A DNA stretch of 64,000 nucleotides from CAVVSQ01 sp963848825 (GTDB lineage: Bacteria; Planctomycetota; Planctomycetia; Gemmatales; Gemmataceae), in contig CAWKFA010000017.1 in assembly GCA_963848825.1 (NCBI GenBank), forward strand, positions 992,001 through 1,056,000, given 5' to 3'. Below are positions 18,301-27,889 of the stretch, in pieces (positions within the stretch are counted from its first letter, which is position 1; each line of letters begins with the position of its first letter). The notes beneath the pieces were generated by a model that was given only the letters and a program-made list of their open reading frames with translations, was not told the DNA's origin and searched no databases. A program made the position numbers and the translations under genes.

Positions 18301-21300
18301 GACGCTTACCGGCACTCCGACAGGCTCCGGCACGGTTGCCTTCACCATCCTGGCCACGGACACGACGGGCGCACAAAACCGGCTTCAACTACGTCTTGAC
18401 CATTAACCCGGCCATCACGTTCGATACGACCACGTTAGCGACCGGCACGGTCGGGTCCCCTTATAGCCAAACGATCACGGCGACCGGGGGCACGGGAAAC
18501 CTGGCACTGACGGTCACCAATGTCACGGGAGCAATCTCGGGAATCAATATTCCCCCAAACAGCACGAACAGCCTGACTATCGACGGCACGCCCCAGTCCA
18601 CCGGCAGCGTCAGCTTTACGCTGATCGCCACCGACAGCGTGGGCGGAAGCATTTCGCGGAGTTATACGTTGAATGTCGTGTCCGGGCTAACTCTCACGCC
18701 AGGCACGCTACCCAGTGGCATCGTGGGGGCAAACTACAACCAGACGATTACCGCCAATGCGGGCGTGGGCACCAAAAGCTTGACAGTAAGCATCGTTTCC
18801 GGCTCCATTCCCGGCCTGCCAATTCCATTGAGCGGCACCGATTCTCTCGTGATCACGGGAACACCGACGGCGACTGGTAGCGTGACCTTTACGGTCACGG
18901 CGAACGACAGCGGCAGCAACAGCACCGCCGCAGACTTATACCATTACGGTGAACACGGTCGGCCTGGCGCAGTCCACCATTTCGGTAGCGCCCGCGAGCA
19001 TTCAGGCCGGCGGCACCACCACGGTAACGTTGACCACCAAGGATTCGGCCGGCAACGCCGAGACGAGCGGCGGCCTGACCGTAGCGTTCGGACTGGGCGG
19101 CACCGGCAGCGCCACGGGCACCTTTGGCAGTGTGACCGACAATCACAACGGCACTTATACCGCGACCTTTACCGCGGGAACGAACGTCGGCACGAATACC
19201 ATCACGGCGACCGTCAACGGGCAGGCCGTTACTTCCACCCATCCAACGATCACGGTCACGTCCCCCTTCAACACGAGCCTATCGTTGTCGACTATTGGCA
19301 TCTCGCCAGGCAGTCTCCCCGTCGGCGCGACAGCCACCGTTACGCTGGTGGCCCGCGATACATCGGGCACCCAGGAAAGCAGCGGTGGCTTGTCGGTCGT
19401 CTTCGGCCTGGGTAACGGCACGAACGTTGGCACCTTCGGGCAAGTCACGGACCACAATGACGGCACCTACACGGCCACCTTCACGGCCTCGGCAGTCGGC
19501 AATAATACCGTCACCGCGACCATCGGCGGCCAGGCAGTCACGTCGGCGTCTCCCACCGTGACGGTCACTCAGGCAGTCCTGAGTTTGGCGCAATCAAGCG
19601 TGACGGTGAACCCCGGCAGTATCGTTTCCGGCGGGACAGCGACCGTAACGCTGACGGCTCGCGATACGCAGGGCCATCAACAAGCCAGCGGTGGGCTGGT
19701 GGTGAGTTTCCAACTCGGCAACGGCGTGGCCGGCGGCTCATTCGGCCAGGTCGCCGATAACCATGATGGCACCTATACGGCGCTCTTCACGGGCACTATT
19801 GCCGGCACAAATACGATAAAGGCGACCATCAATAACCAAAGCGTCACCGCCACGGCCCCTACCATTACGGTGACCCCGGGAGCGGCGAGTCTCGCCACCT
19901 CGACGATATCGATCACCCCCAGCAGTGTGGCGTCAGGTTCGTCCGCCACAGTCAAGTTGATCGCCAAAGATGCAGCCGGCAACCAGGAGACAAGCGGCGG
20001 CTTGACCGTTACTTTCGGCCTTGGCGCGGGCACTGCGTCGGGCAGTTTCGGGAGCACCACGGACAATAACGATGGAACCTACACGGCTTCCTTTTTGGCT
20101 TCGACCGTCGGCACGAACACGATTACCGCGAAGATCACGGGCCAGGCTGTTACTTCGACGTCGCCAACGGTGACCGTGACGCAGGGGCCAGCGAGTCTCG
20201 CGAATTCCGTGGTGACGGTGGCGCCAAATTCGATCCAGGTGCAAACTACCGCCACGGTGACGTTGACGGCCAAGGACTCCAGTGGCCTGCAGGAAGGCAG
20301 CGGCGGCCTCACGGTCGTCTTTCATCTGGGCAACGGCAGCGCGACTGGCACCTTTGGCAACGTCACCGACAACCACAACGGTACCTACACCGCGACTTTC
20401 ACGGCGACGGGGGTCGGAACGAACACAATTAGCGCCACAATTGGCGGCCAGTCCGTCACCTCGGCGCCTGCCACCATCACCGTCACCCCCGTCGCTTTCA
20501 GTTTGGCGAAATCGACCGTGACGGTCTCTCCAAATAGCGTCGCCGCGGATCGCACGGCAACAATCACGCTCACGGTGCGCGATGGCAACGGCAACCAGAT
20601 CACCACGGGTGGCTTGACAGTCGCTTTTGGCCTGGCTGGCGGCGCCGCCACGGGCACCATTGGTCCCGTGACCGATAACAATAACGGGACTTATACCGGC
20701 ACGTTCACCGGCAACCTGGTGGGCAATAACACCGTAACCGCCACCATCAACGGTCAGGCCGTCACGTCGCCGGCACCGGCTCTTTCGGTGACTCCAGGCC
20801 CGACCGGAACCATTGCGTCCGATACGCCGGTCTTTGCGTGGACGCCGGTTGCCGGGATCACGACCTACGATCTCTGGATTGGTGACAACACCTCGCACCA
20901 GCAGCCAGTGTTTGAAAACAAAACTGTCGCCGCCACCTCATTTTCCATGGCGACCCTGGCCGCCTCCCAGGCATTGACCCCCGGCCATAGCTATACCTGG
21001 TATGCCGGCGCGGTCAGCGGCAAGAACATTACCTGGGGCTCGGGCACGAACTTCACTGTGGCCGCTCTCACCGCGCCAACGCCCACCAGTCCGACCGGCG
21101 CCGTGGCCACCACGCAACCGACGTTTAGCTGGGCTGCCGCCCCGACAGCGGCGTCGTATGAGTTGTGGATAACAGACCAGACAACGGGCCACGTTGTCAC
21201 CTATGCCGCGGCGAGCAGGGCGACGTCGCTGACGCTATCGGCCGCGCAAGCCCTGACTGCTGGCCATAGCTATGTTTGGTACATCGGCGCGGTCAGCACC

Positions 21301-22521
21301 AATGGCAAAGGATTTGGCTGGAGCGCCGGAGTTAATATTCGCATCGCCCCGGCACTCGTCAGTCCCAGCGGTACGGTCAACACCGATCAACCGACCTTCT
21401 CCTGGAACGCGCTGGCGGGCGCGGCATCCAATCAGTTCTATATTCAAGATCAGTCGACATCGGTCGTCACGCAGTTTTCGACAGGCGCCGCGACTACGGT
21501 AACCCTGACCGCGGCACAGGCATTGACGCCAGGCCATACTTTCATCTGGTACGCTGGCTCCGTCATCGGTTCAACGACGATTTGGAGTGCCGGCCAGACA
21601 ATTACCGTTGCCGCCATGACGGCGGCGCAGCCCATTGCGCCCGCGGCCAACGCGTCGCTAACGACAACACAGCCGACATTCTCCTGGACCGCTGGCGTGG
21701 GCGGTGTCGTGGCCGGTTCCTACGAACTGTGGATCCAGGATCAGTCTACCAAAACGATAATGACCGTCCCCAACCTGCCGCTCGCGCAGACCAGTTACAC
21801 GTTGACCTCGGCCCAAGGACTGACTCCCGGCCACGGTTTCGTCTGGTATATCGGCGCGGTAAGTACGAACGGTAAGGCAATTGCCTGGAACTCGACAGGT
21901 GTTGGCTTCACTGTAGCGGCCATCGGCACGCCCACGCCCAACACCCCCAAGACGCAGCAAACGACCGACATGCCAACTTTTGCCTGGACAGCACCGGTGG
22001 GCGGCACCGCCCCCAGCACTTACGAGCTTTACATCCAGGATACCAAGACCAAAGCGGTCCAGACGATTCCCAATTTGCCCACCTCGTCAACGACGTACAC
22101 ATTGACGGTGGCCCAGGCACTTAACCCCGGCCATGCTTATGTCTGGTATGTCGGCGCGGTAAGTGCTAGCGGGTCGGCGATTTCGTGGAGCGGTAGTGTG
22201 GCTTTCTCGATCGCCGCCATGGGTACGCCGACGCCCAACACGCCCAGCGGAACGATCGCGACATTGCAACCCACGTTTGTCTGGGCCGCCGCCACCGGCA
22301 CGGGCGCCACGCCGCCCTCGTCGTACGAGATCTGGCTGTTGGATACCACCACCCAGAAGGTGGTGACGTTCCCCGGTCTGCCCTCATCCTCGACGTCTTA
22401 CACGTTGACCGTGGCGCAAGCACTGACCCACGGACACGCCTACGGCTGGTATATTGGTGCCGTAAGCGCCAATGGCCAGACCATCAGTTGGAGCAACGCC
22501 ATCACCTTTACGGTGAGCTAA
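15351..22521 (+). CDS. giant beta-helix / Ig-repeat surface protein (about four frame breaks)
   Basis: An exported protein of about 2,390 residues once four +1 breaks (near 16306, 18063, 18377 and 18930) are bridged. The order is: basic N-terminus with FELLEDRLVPATF, a planctomycete export/sorting-type motif; a right-handed beta-helix with a very Gly-rich, PGRS-like centre (about 15.6-18.0 kb) closing with ATDQRGAPRTTPPDIGAFE, typical of choice-of-anchor-Q proteins; two to three putative-Ig repeats (about 18.15-18.93 kb); six Big_1/filamin-like Ig repeats of about 102 residues; six FnIII-like repeats with WYxGAVS. The protein stops directly after the last repeat with no visible anchor. The continuous domain logic across the breaks shows this is one gene. 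ATG 15351 is preferred to TTG 15333. It is probably an adhesin or envelope component. Confidence 0.8.
18960..20800 (+). repeat. six tandem Ig-like (Big_1/filamin type) coding repeats, about 306 bp each
   Basis: Six units of about 102 codons share the pattern STxxVxPxSI, TATVTLTAxD, SGGLTVxFxLGxG, GTFGxVTDNxNGTYTATFT, GTNTITATIxGQAVTS and TITVT. Units begin near 18967, 19275, 19580, 19887, 20193 and 20499. Similarity is clear in protein but only moderate in DNA, so the duplications are not recent. Confidence 0.85.
20805..22521 (+). repeat. six tandem FnIII-like coding repeats, about 270-300 bp each
   Basis: Each unit contains QPTFSWxA near its start, a YELWIxDQ strand, and a closing AQALTPGHSYVWYIGAVS block. 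The last two units share an identical GTPTPNTP opening, suggesting the most recent duplication in the array. They form the C-terminal third of the giant surface protein. Confidence 0.8.
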
Positions 22522-22531
22522 GGCGCCCGTT

Positions 22532-23654
22532 CTACTTTTTTTCCACGACCCAGATGTTGCGGAATTGCAACGGGTTGCCGTGCCCTTGAAGGCGGAGGAT
22601 GCCTGGGGTTCCCTCGGGCTCGCCCCGCGCCGCCGGTGGGGCCGGCGATCTCGGCATCGTCATGCACCGTGACGCCGTTGTGTTTGAGAGTGATGCGCGC
22701 GTTTTTCACCTTTTTACCGGTCTCATCCACGGCCGCATTGGTAAATTCAAAATCGTAAGTCTGCCAGGTCAGCGGGGGCAAGCACATATTGAGCTTGGGT
22801 GCCAGGCGGGTGTAAATGCCGCCGCACTCATTGTTTTTGCCCTCCAGACCGAACGAATCGAGGATCTGAACTTCGTACAAATCGATGAGATAATCACCGC
22901 TGTTGGCGCGGCCTTGGCCGCGTGCATCGGGGCGGAAGGGGAGCATGAACTCGAGATGCTTGGTGTAATTGCTGAATTTGCGCTTGGTGGTAATGTCCTT
23001 GGCGTCGGTATTGAGCCAGCCGGTTTTCTTGTCCAGGCGGCCGCCGTTCCACTCGGCAGTGTCGGTGCCGTCGAACAAAACGACCGCCTCCGCGGGCGGC
23101 TTCTGGCCGAGCGTCGGGCTCGTGCGCACTGTTTTCTTTAATTCAAAGGTTGTGCCGTCGTCCGTCTTACCGCTCATCTTCTGGTCAGCGATGACTGCGG
23201 TGTAATCCTTTTGTCCTACGGGTGGGAACTTGGCTGTCGCCGCGAAATCCGCCGGTGAATTTGCCAGATACTTCCGTTTCCCCGCGGCGGGGCTAAACTG
23301 GGCCTGCTCACCCTGCAATTGTCCGGCCAGCAAGATTTTGTTCTTGCCGTCCCAGCCAGCGCCGATCAAGCCGCCGGGAAGAACTACCGCCTGAAAGTTA
23401 CCGTTGCCCAGCGCGATGACCTGACAGCCAAGTTTGGTTCCGCCCGCCAGTTCACCCACGTATTCGCCCTGGATCTTGAAATCTGCGGGCAGCGCAGGAT
23501 CGCCCGGATCGGTCCATACGGGCATTGCCTTCGGCGCGGCCTTCTTCTTTTCCGTCTGCGGCTTGACGGGTGGCTTTTGTGGTTCCTGGGCGGAAAGCGC
23601 CGCCGCCGAAATGATGCCAAGAGAACAAAGGAACATGACAAGTTTGCGTGGCAT
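22532..23654 (-). CDS. DUF1080 (3-keto-disaccharide hydrolase-like) secreted protein (frame break near 22625)
   Basis: A protein of about 374 residues. The N-terminus MPRKLVMFLCSLGIISAAALS is a signal peptide, followed by a Pro/Lys-rich linker. The C-terminal lectin-like DUF1080 domain contains VLFDGTDTAEWNGG, SGDYLIDLYEVQILDSFG and CGGIYTRLAP. In the first frame the end becomes an Arg/Pro-rich tail. Removing one base from the run at about 22621-22626 gives a family-like ending with GILRLQGHGNPLQFRNIW and a stop at 22532, just clear of the giant gene. DUF1080 proteins are abundant in planctomycetes and are thought to bind or cleave glycans. Confidence 0.85.
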
Positions 23655-23728
23655 GGGAGTCTCCGTGATGCTCGGGTCGCAGGTCTGTCATGGCATCATA
23701 CGAAGCATCCAGCGCCGGGGAAATAAAA

Positions 23729-23767
23729 TAACCCCAGAGACTGGTTGGTGACCAGTGCCTGGGGTTA
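23729..23767 (-). terminator. intrinsic terminator of the Flp pilin gene
   Basis: TAACCCCAG (23729-23737) pairs with CTGGGGTTA (23759-23767), and an inner ACTGGT/ACCAGT stem extends the hairpin. On the minus strand the stem is followed by TTATTTTATTT. The pilin stop is about 75 bases upstream. Confidence 0.85.
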
Positions 23768-23840
23768 GAACCCAACCAAAGACGAGAGTTTGCCGCGTAT
23801 CGCCTTGGCTTAGCGGGCCTTTGGATGGCTGCGCCGCGCG

Positions 23841-24023
23841 TTAGCTGGCGCCGCCGATCGTGTTGGAGACGCTCGTGAAGGTCTTGTTGGCGTTGGTGCC
23901 CAGGGCCGTGATGGCAGTGATGCACACCACGATAATGAGGGCGAGCATGACGGCATATTCCACCGCGGTGGGGCCATCTTCACGTTTGAGGAAATTAACG
24001 ACGCTGTTCGCGAACTGACGCAT
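23841..24023 (-). CDS. Flp/Fap type IVb pilin
   Basis: A 60-residue prepilin of the Flp family. MRQFANSVVNFLKREDGPTA is followed by VEYAVMLALIIVVCITAITAL. The sequence EDGPTAVEYAVML contains the family's cleavage neighbourhood (G before xTAxEYxLI) and the conserved Glu and Tyr. The ATG at 24023 has AGGAAC upstream; the longer start at 24140 adds 39 residues unlike any pilin leader. Flp pilins are polymerised by Tad machinery, none of which is in this window. The strong terminator just downstream makes it a single-gene unit, which suits a highly expressed major pilin. Confidence 0.92.
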   Translation of the reverse strand: MRQFANSVVNFLKREDGPTAVEYAVMLALIIVVCITAITALGTNANKTFTSVSNTIGGAS

Positions 24024-24297
24024 GGTTGGTTCCTTTCGGCAACCTGGCAATCCGCCCCAAGAGCGGACCCAAGGTTTTGTGCCCCCGCCTCGCGACGGGT
24101 TTACCTTTTCGATTACCGCTCTCCACTCGGAGAGCTTCATTGCCTTAACTATAGGTCAGAAAATATCGGCGGGTCTTCCTGGTTTAACATTTTTTCACAT
24201 TTTTTCGTGTGGGGCCGCACCTGCCCATACGTGGCCCTGATGTTCGCCAAAATTAAACCGTATTGACCGGTTTGGGCGCATTCATGACAATGCCGCG

Positions 24298-25623
24298 ATG
24301 ACCACCTGGTACACATCCAAACGGTTTCAAATAATTGCCGTGGCCGTCCTGGCCGCTTGTGCCCTGGGCGAGGGCCTCGTAGGTATTTGTCTGAAGGATA
24401 ATGATTTTCTCTGGCACCGCGATCTGGGCAGGGCGTTTTTGCAAGGCGACGATCCCTATGCGGCCGGTGGCTACCATTATCTGCCGGCACGCACCATGAT
24501 CAACGCCGCGACCGCCTGGCTACCCTACCGGTCAGACCGCCTCCTGGTATTCGTCTGCGCGCTGGCCGCGCTGGCGTGGACGCTACGTGCCTGGCAGCGC
24601 CTGGCCGACCGGGCCCAACCGCTGGACCGCGCCTCGGCGTTCGCGGCGGTCGTTTTCACGCTCGGTATAACAGGCGCCTATCTCCAGCGCGACCTGGATG
24701 ATTGTGGGCTGCAGATTTTGCTGCTGTTTTTCCTGACAGCCGCCGTCACCCATCTCGCCGTCGGCCAGGCCAGGCGGTGTGGCTGTTGGTTGGCACTGGC
24801 CGCAGTTTACAAATTGACGCCATTTTTGTTTCTGCCCTACCTCTGCTACAAACGCCAGTGGCGAGCCGCCAGCTGGATGGTTCTGGGCACGGCGGCGCTC
24901 TGCCTGGCGCCCGCCTGTCACCTGGGCTGGCAAAATAATCTCAAGGCCCACGAACAATGGTGGGCCGCGACCCGCCAAGCCTTGAGCACGGCGAGCCCAT
25001 CGGAAAACGGCGTCGAACCGCCGAACCATCGTAATCAATCTTTGACGCTGGCCCTGGCGCGAACCGTGGAAACCTATCCACCGGGCCATCCATTACACAT
25101 GGATCATCCCCTCTTTGTGCAGTTTGGGCATCTAGAACCTGCCGTGGCCAAACGCGCGGTCCAGGGCGTACTTGTAGTCTTCGCGCTGGCGCTGGCGTGG
25201 CGCTTTCGCAAACGGTTGCAAATACCCGGCGCACCAGCGGAATTGGCGCGGGAATGGGCGGCCCTCACCATTCTTACCGCACTGCTCTCACCCCTCTGCT
25301 GGCTGCAGCACCTCGTGCTCGTAGTGCCGGCTGTCTTTTTGCTGGTACGGGCCAGGCTTGGACCGGTCGCCTGGTCTTCCTGGCAGAGCCTGGCTGCCAT
25401 GGTGTGTAGCCCAATCATGATTTTCGCCGGCCAACGCGACCTGTTGGGGCAAGGCCTCTTTCTGCTCGCGATGTCCTATAAAGTGCATACCTGGGCAGCG
25501 CTCTCAGCCCTGGCCATGGTGCTGATGTCACGACAATCAACTCGTATAAGCGCGATGCTACCGTTAACGAAGCAGGGCCGATCGGAACAGCGGCCCTGCT
25601 TCCCTCAGTCCAAGTCTGCCTAG
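24298..25623 (+). CDS. GT87/DUF2029-like integral membrane glycosyltransferase
   Basis: A polytopic protein of about 441 residues with roughly ten hydrophobic segments. The early periplasmic stretch DFLWHRDLGRAFLQGDDPY resembles the catalytic loop region of GT87/DUF2029 mannosyltransferase-like proteins, which use polyprenyl-phosphate sugars. LYLCYKRQW-type basic loops and WLQHLVLVVPAVFLLV follow. The gene is divergent from the Flp pilin gene. The last 30 or so codons run through a terminator-like hairpin (25569-25602), so the true stop may be earlier, for example TAA at 25547-25549 after a one-base frame change. Family assignment is moderate. Confidence 0.65.
   Translation: MTTWYTSKRFQIIAVAVLAACALGEGLVGICLKDNDFLWHRDLGRAFLQGDDPYAAGGYHYLPARTMINAATAWLPYRSDRLLVFVCALAALAWTLRAWQRLADRAQPLDRASAFAAVVFTLGITGAYLQRDLDDCGLQILLLFFLTAAVTHLAVGQARRCGCWLALAAVYKLTPFLFLPYLCYKRQWRAASWMVLGTAALCLAPACHLGWQNNLKAHEQWWAATRQALSTASPSENGVEPPNHRNQSLTLALARTVETYPPGHPLHMDHPLFVQFGHLEPAVAKRAVQGVLVVFALALAWRFRKRLQIPGAPAELAREWAALTILTALLSPLCWLQHLVLVVPAVFLLVRARLGPVAWSSWQSLAAMVCSPIMIFAGQRDLLGQGLFLLAMSYKVHTWAALSALAMVLMSRQSTRISAMLPLTKQGRSEQRPCFPQSKSA
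25569..25602 (+). terminator. terminator-like hairpin at the end of the GT87-like gene
   Basis: GAAGCAGGGCC (25569-25579) pairs perfectly with GGCCCTGCTTC (25592-25602). Only CC and TCAG follow, so the poly-U part is weak for the plus strand. It lies inside the annotated reading frame of the preceding gene. Confidence 0.55.
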
Positions 25624-25650
25624 GGATGACACGAGATAGGCGCAAAATTA

Positions 25651-25679
25651 GGACGAGATCCCAGGTTGAGATCTCGTCC
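25651..25679 (-). terminator. intrinsic terminator of the HtrA gene
   Basis: GGACGAGATC (25651-25660) pairs perfectly with GATCTCGTCC (25670-25679). On the minus strand the stem is followed by TAATTTTG. The HtrA stop lies 37 bases upstream in the direction of transcription. Confidence 0.7.
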
Positions 25680-25715
25680 ACGATTGACTATGGGCTTGCG
25701 GCGATGCGTGACGCG

Positions 25716-27200
25716 TCATGTCGACTTGAGCATGACGTATACGGTACCGCCCCTTGGGGAACGCACCTGCAAGAGCACGCCTTTTTCCAGCGAGCTATTC
25801 TCCATGGCGCGTTCGACCTCGGCAACGCTTTTGACTTGTTGCCGGTCGACTTTCAAGATGAGCATGCCGGCCTCGATGCCTGCCAGTCCGGCCGGGCTGT
25901 CCGCGTCGACATCCGTGACAACCACGCCGTGTACGCTCTCTGCATAGCCGAAGCGTGTCGCTTCCTTGCTGGTCAAATCGCTGACATGCACGCCCAGCTT
26001 GCCAATCTGAACTCCGGTTTTCTCGGGCGTGGTTCTCTCTTGCGAATCGGCCGCTAACCCGAAGGATTCCGGCTGGGACTGCACCGTCAGCGTAATTGTT
26101 TTTTGATCGCCGTCGCGCACTACCTTGGCTTCAACTTGCTTGCCGATGGGTAGCGTACTGACGACGCGCTGCAAGGTCCGGGGCTCGGCTACGGCCTGGC
26201 CGGCAAGTTCCGTAAGAATGTCGCCGTCCTGTAGGCCTGCCTTCGCGGCTGGCGAACCTTCCATCACCTTGGTAATGACGACGCCTCTCTTATCCTTCAT
26301 GCCGAGGCGACTGGCCACGTCGGAATCAAGCGCTTGGATGCCGACCCCAAGATAGCCGCGAACTACCGAGCCATTGTGCTGTAGCTGATCGAGAACGTTT
26401 TTCACCAGGTTGCTCGAGATGGCAAGTCCGATGCCCTGAAAGCCGCCGGTGCCGCTTTTGATGGCGGAATTGATGCCTACCACCTCGCCCGCCAGGTTTA
26501 CCAGAGGGCCGCCCGAGTTGCCAGGATTGATGGCCGCATCGGTCTGCAAAAAGTCCTCATACATATTCAGATGAATGTCCCGCCCCTTGGCGCTGATGAT
26601 TCCCGAGGTGACCGTGCCAGTCATGCCCAGCGGCGCGCCCACAGCCAGGACGCGGTCGCCTACTTCCATGGCGTCGCTGTTGCCCAGCTTCAGATAGGGC
26701 AGGCTCTGGCCGGCTTCAATACGCACCACGGCCAGGTCGGTTCGCGGGTCGCGCTTGATGACGCGCGACGTGAACTTGCGGCCATCATGCAACACGACCT
26801 GTACCTCGTCGGCACCGCGAATGACGTGGTCGTTCGTTAAAATGACGCCGGAGGGATCGACGATGAAGCCCGATCCAAAGGCGTGGCCGCGCGGTGTTTC
26901 CGGCATGTCAAAGGGTTGGGAATTGAAGCGCTCGAATTCCTTGCGCAGCTCGTCGGGCAGACCCGGAAAGCTGCCAAAGGGGACTTTGGCGGATTGCCGG
27001 TTCCTGGACACTTGCGTTTTCGAACGGGCTTCGATGGTAACTACGCCCGGCAGCACAGTTTTGACGATCTCACGATAAGATGACAAATCTGGTCGGATGG
27101 CGACCGTTTGGGGGGCAGGTTCGACGAACGCCCGGCTGACGCTGTAGCCGCCAGCGGTGGCAGCTAAACAAAGGCCCATTATAAGGATGCGATTTTTCAT
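25716..27200 (-). CDS. HtrA/DegP-type periplasmic serine protease with two PDZ domains
   Basis: An envelope quality-control protease of about 494 residues. The N-terminus MKNRILIMGLCLAATAGG is a signal peptide or anchor. The catalytic triad is His125 (LTNDHVI), Asp155 (PRTDLAVV) and Ser229 (NPGNSGGPL). PDZ1 follows around RGYLGVGIQALDS and PDZ2 around SPAGLAGIEAGMLI, matching the DegP/DegQ layout. The ATG at 27200 has GGAG about 11 bases upstream; the alternative at 27236 adds 12 residues without signal character. The gene is divergent from an ECF sigma factor, with 94 bases between the two starts, so shared stress control is plausible. Confidence 0.94.
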   Translation of the reverse strand: MKNRILIMGLCLAATAGGYSVSRAFVEPAPQTVAIRPDLSSYREIVKTVLPGVVTIEARSKTQVSRNRQSAKVPFGSFPGLPDELRKEFERFNSQPFDMPETPRGHAFGSGFIVDPSGVILTNDHVIRGADEVQVVLHDGRKFTSRVIKRDPRTDLAVVRIEAGQSLPYLKLGNSDAMEVGDRVLAVGAPLGMTGTVTSGIISAKGRDIHLNMYEDFLQTDAAINPGNSGGPLVNLAGEVVGINSAIKSGTGGFQGIGLAISSNLVKNVLDQLQHNGSVVRGYLGVGIQALDSDVASRLGMKDKRGVVITKVMEGSPAAKAGLQDGDILTELAGQAVAEPRTLQRVVSTLPIGKQVEAKVVRDGDQKTITLTVQSQPESFGLAADSQERTTPEKTGVQIGKLGVHVSDLTSKEATRFGYAESVHGVVVTDVDADSPAGLAGIEAGMLILKVDRQQVKSVAEVERAMENSSLEKGVLLQVRSPRGGTVYVMLKST

Positions 27201-27294
27201 AGTGTCTTTTTCTCCTGGCGGACTTGTTTTCTCCATATATCAAGCCGAAAATAAGAGAAGAAAGCTGCCACGTTATTTTGATTTTTTTGAAAAA

Positions 27295-27858
27295 ATGACT
27301 ACCTCCATCGAGAATGTGACGGAAACGCTGCGGGCTGCCCAGCAGGGCGACCAGGGCGCTGCGGCACGGCTGTTGCCATTGGTTTACGACGAGCTACGCG
27401 ATCTGGCGCAAGCCCGGATGGCGCGCCTGCCCCCCGGCCAAACCATGCAGCCGACGGCGCTGGTGCATGAAGCCTATCTACGGCTGCTGGGCAAAAGCCA
27501 ACTGCAGCTCGAGAGTAAACGCCACTTTTTCTTTGTCGCGGCACGGGCCATGCGTGACATCCTTGTCGAGCAGGCGCGGAGCCGGTCGGGTCCCAGGCGC
27601 GGCGGGGACCGCCAGCGTCTGGAACTGCATGAAGCTGAACTGGCCGACGCCGCGGTTCCCGAGGAGGTGCTAGCGGTTCATGAAGCCATGGCCGAGCTGG
27701 AACAAGAAGATCCCCTCAAGGCTCAAATCGTCAACCTGCGTTATTTCACCGGCATGACCATGGACGAGACCGCCAAAGTTTTGGGCATGTCGGAGCGTAC
27801 TCTGCATCGCCACTGGGTGTTCATCAAGGCGTGGATGAAAGCGCGTTTGGGGAATTAG
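27295..27858 (+). CDS. ECF sigma factor (Sigma70_ECF, PF07638 type)
   Basis: A sigma factor of 187 residues. Region 2 contains YDELRDLAQARM and QPTALVHEAYLRLLG, the latter diagnostic of the planctomycete-rich PF07638 group. Region 4 has LRYFTGMTMDETAKVLGMSERTLHRHW, a helix-turn-helix. The ATG at 27295 (MTTSIENVTETLRAAQQGD) is preferred over 27157, since homology begins there. The next gene, 31 bases downstream, is a transmembrane Ser/Thr kinase. ECF groups of this type are genetically linked to such kinases, which probably control them by phosphorylation instead of an anti-sigma factor. Confidence 0.93.
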   Translation: MTTSIENVTETLRAAQQGDQGAAARLLPLVYDELRDLAQARMARLPPGQTMQPTALVHEAYLRLLGKSQLQLESKRHFFFVAARAMRDILVEQARSRSGPRRGGDRQRLELHEAELADAAVPEEVLAVHEAMAELEQEDPLKAQIVNLRYFTGMTMDETAKVLGMSERTLHRHWVFIKAWMKARLGN

Positions 27859-27889
27859 TCCTGTCTCGTTTTTTGGACGTCCAAGGGAA

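Noticed and set aside
18960..22521. Regular repeats that might suggest a CRISPR array
   Set aside because: Units are about 270-306 bp, in frame and encode Ig/FnIII-like domains; there are no short identical repeats with unique spacers.
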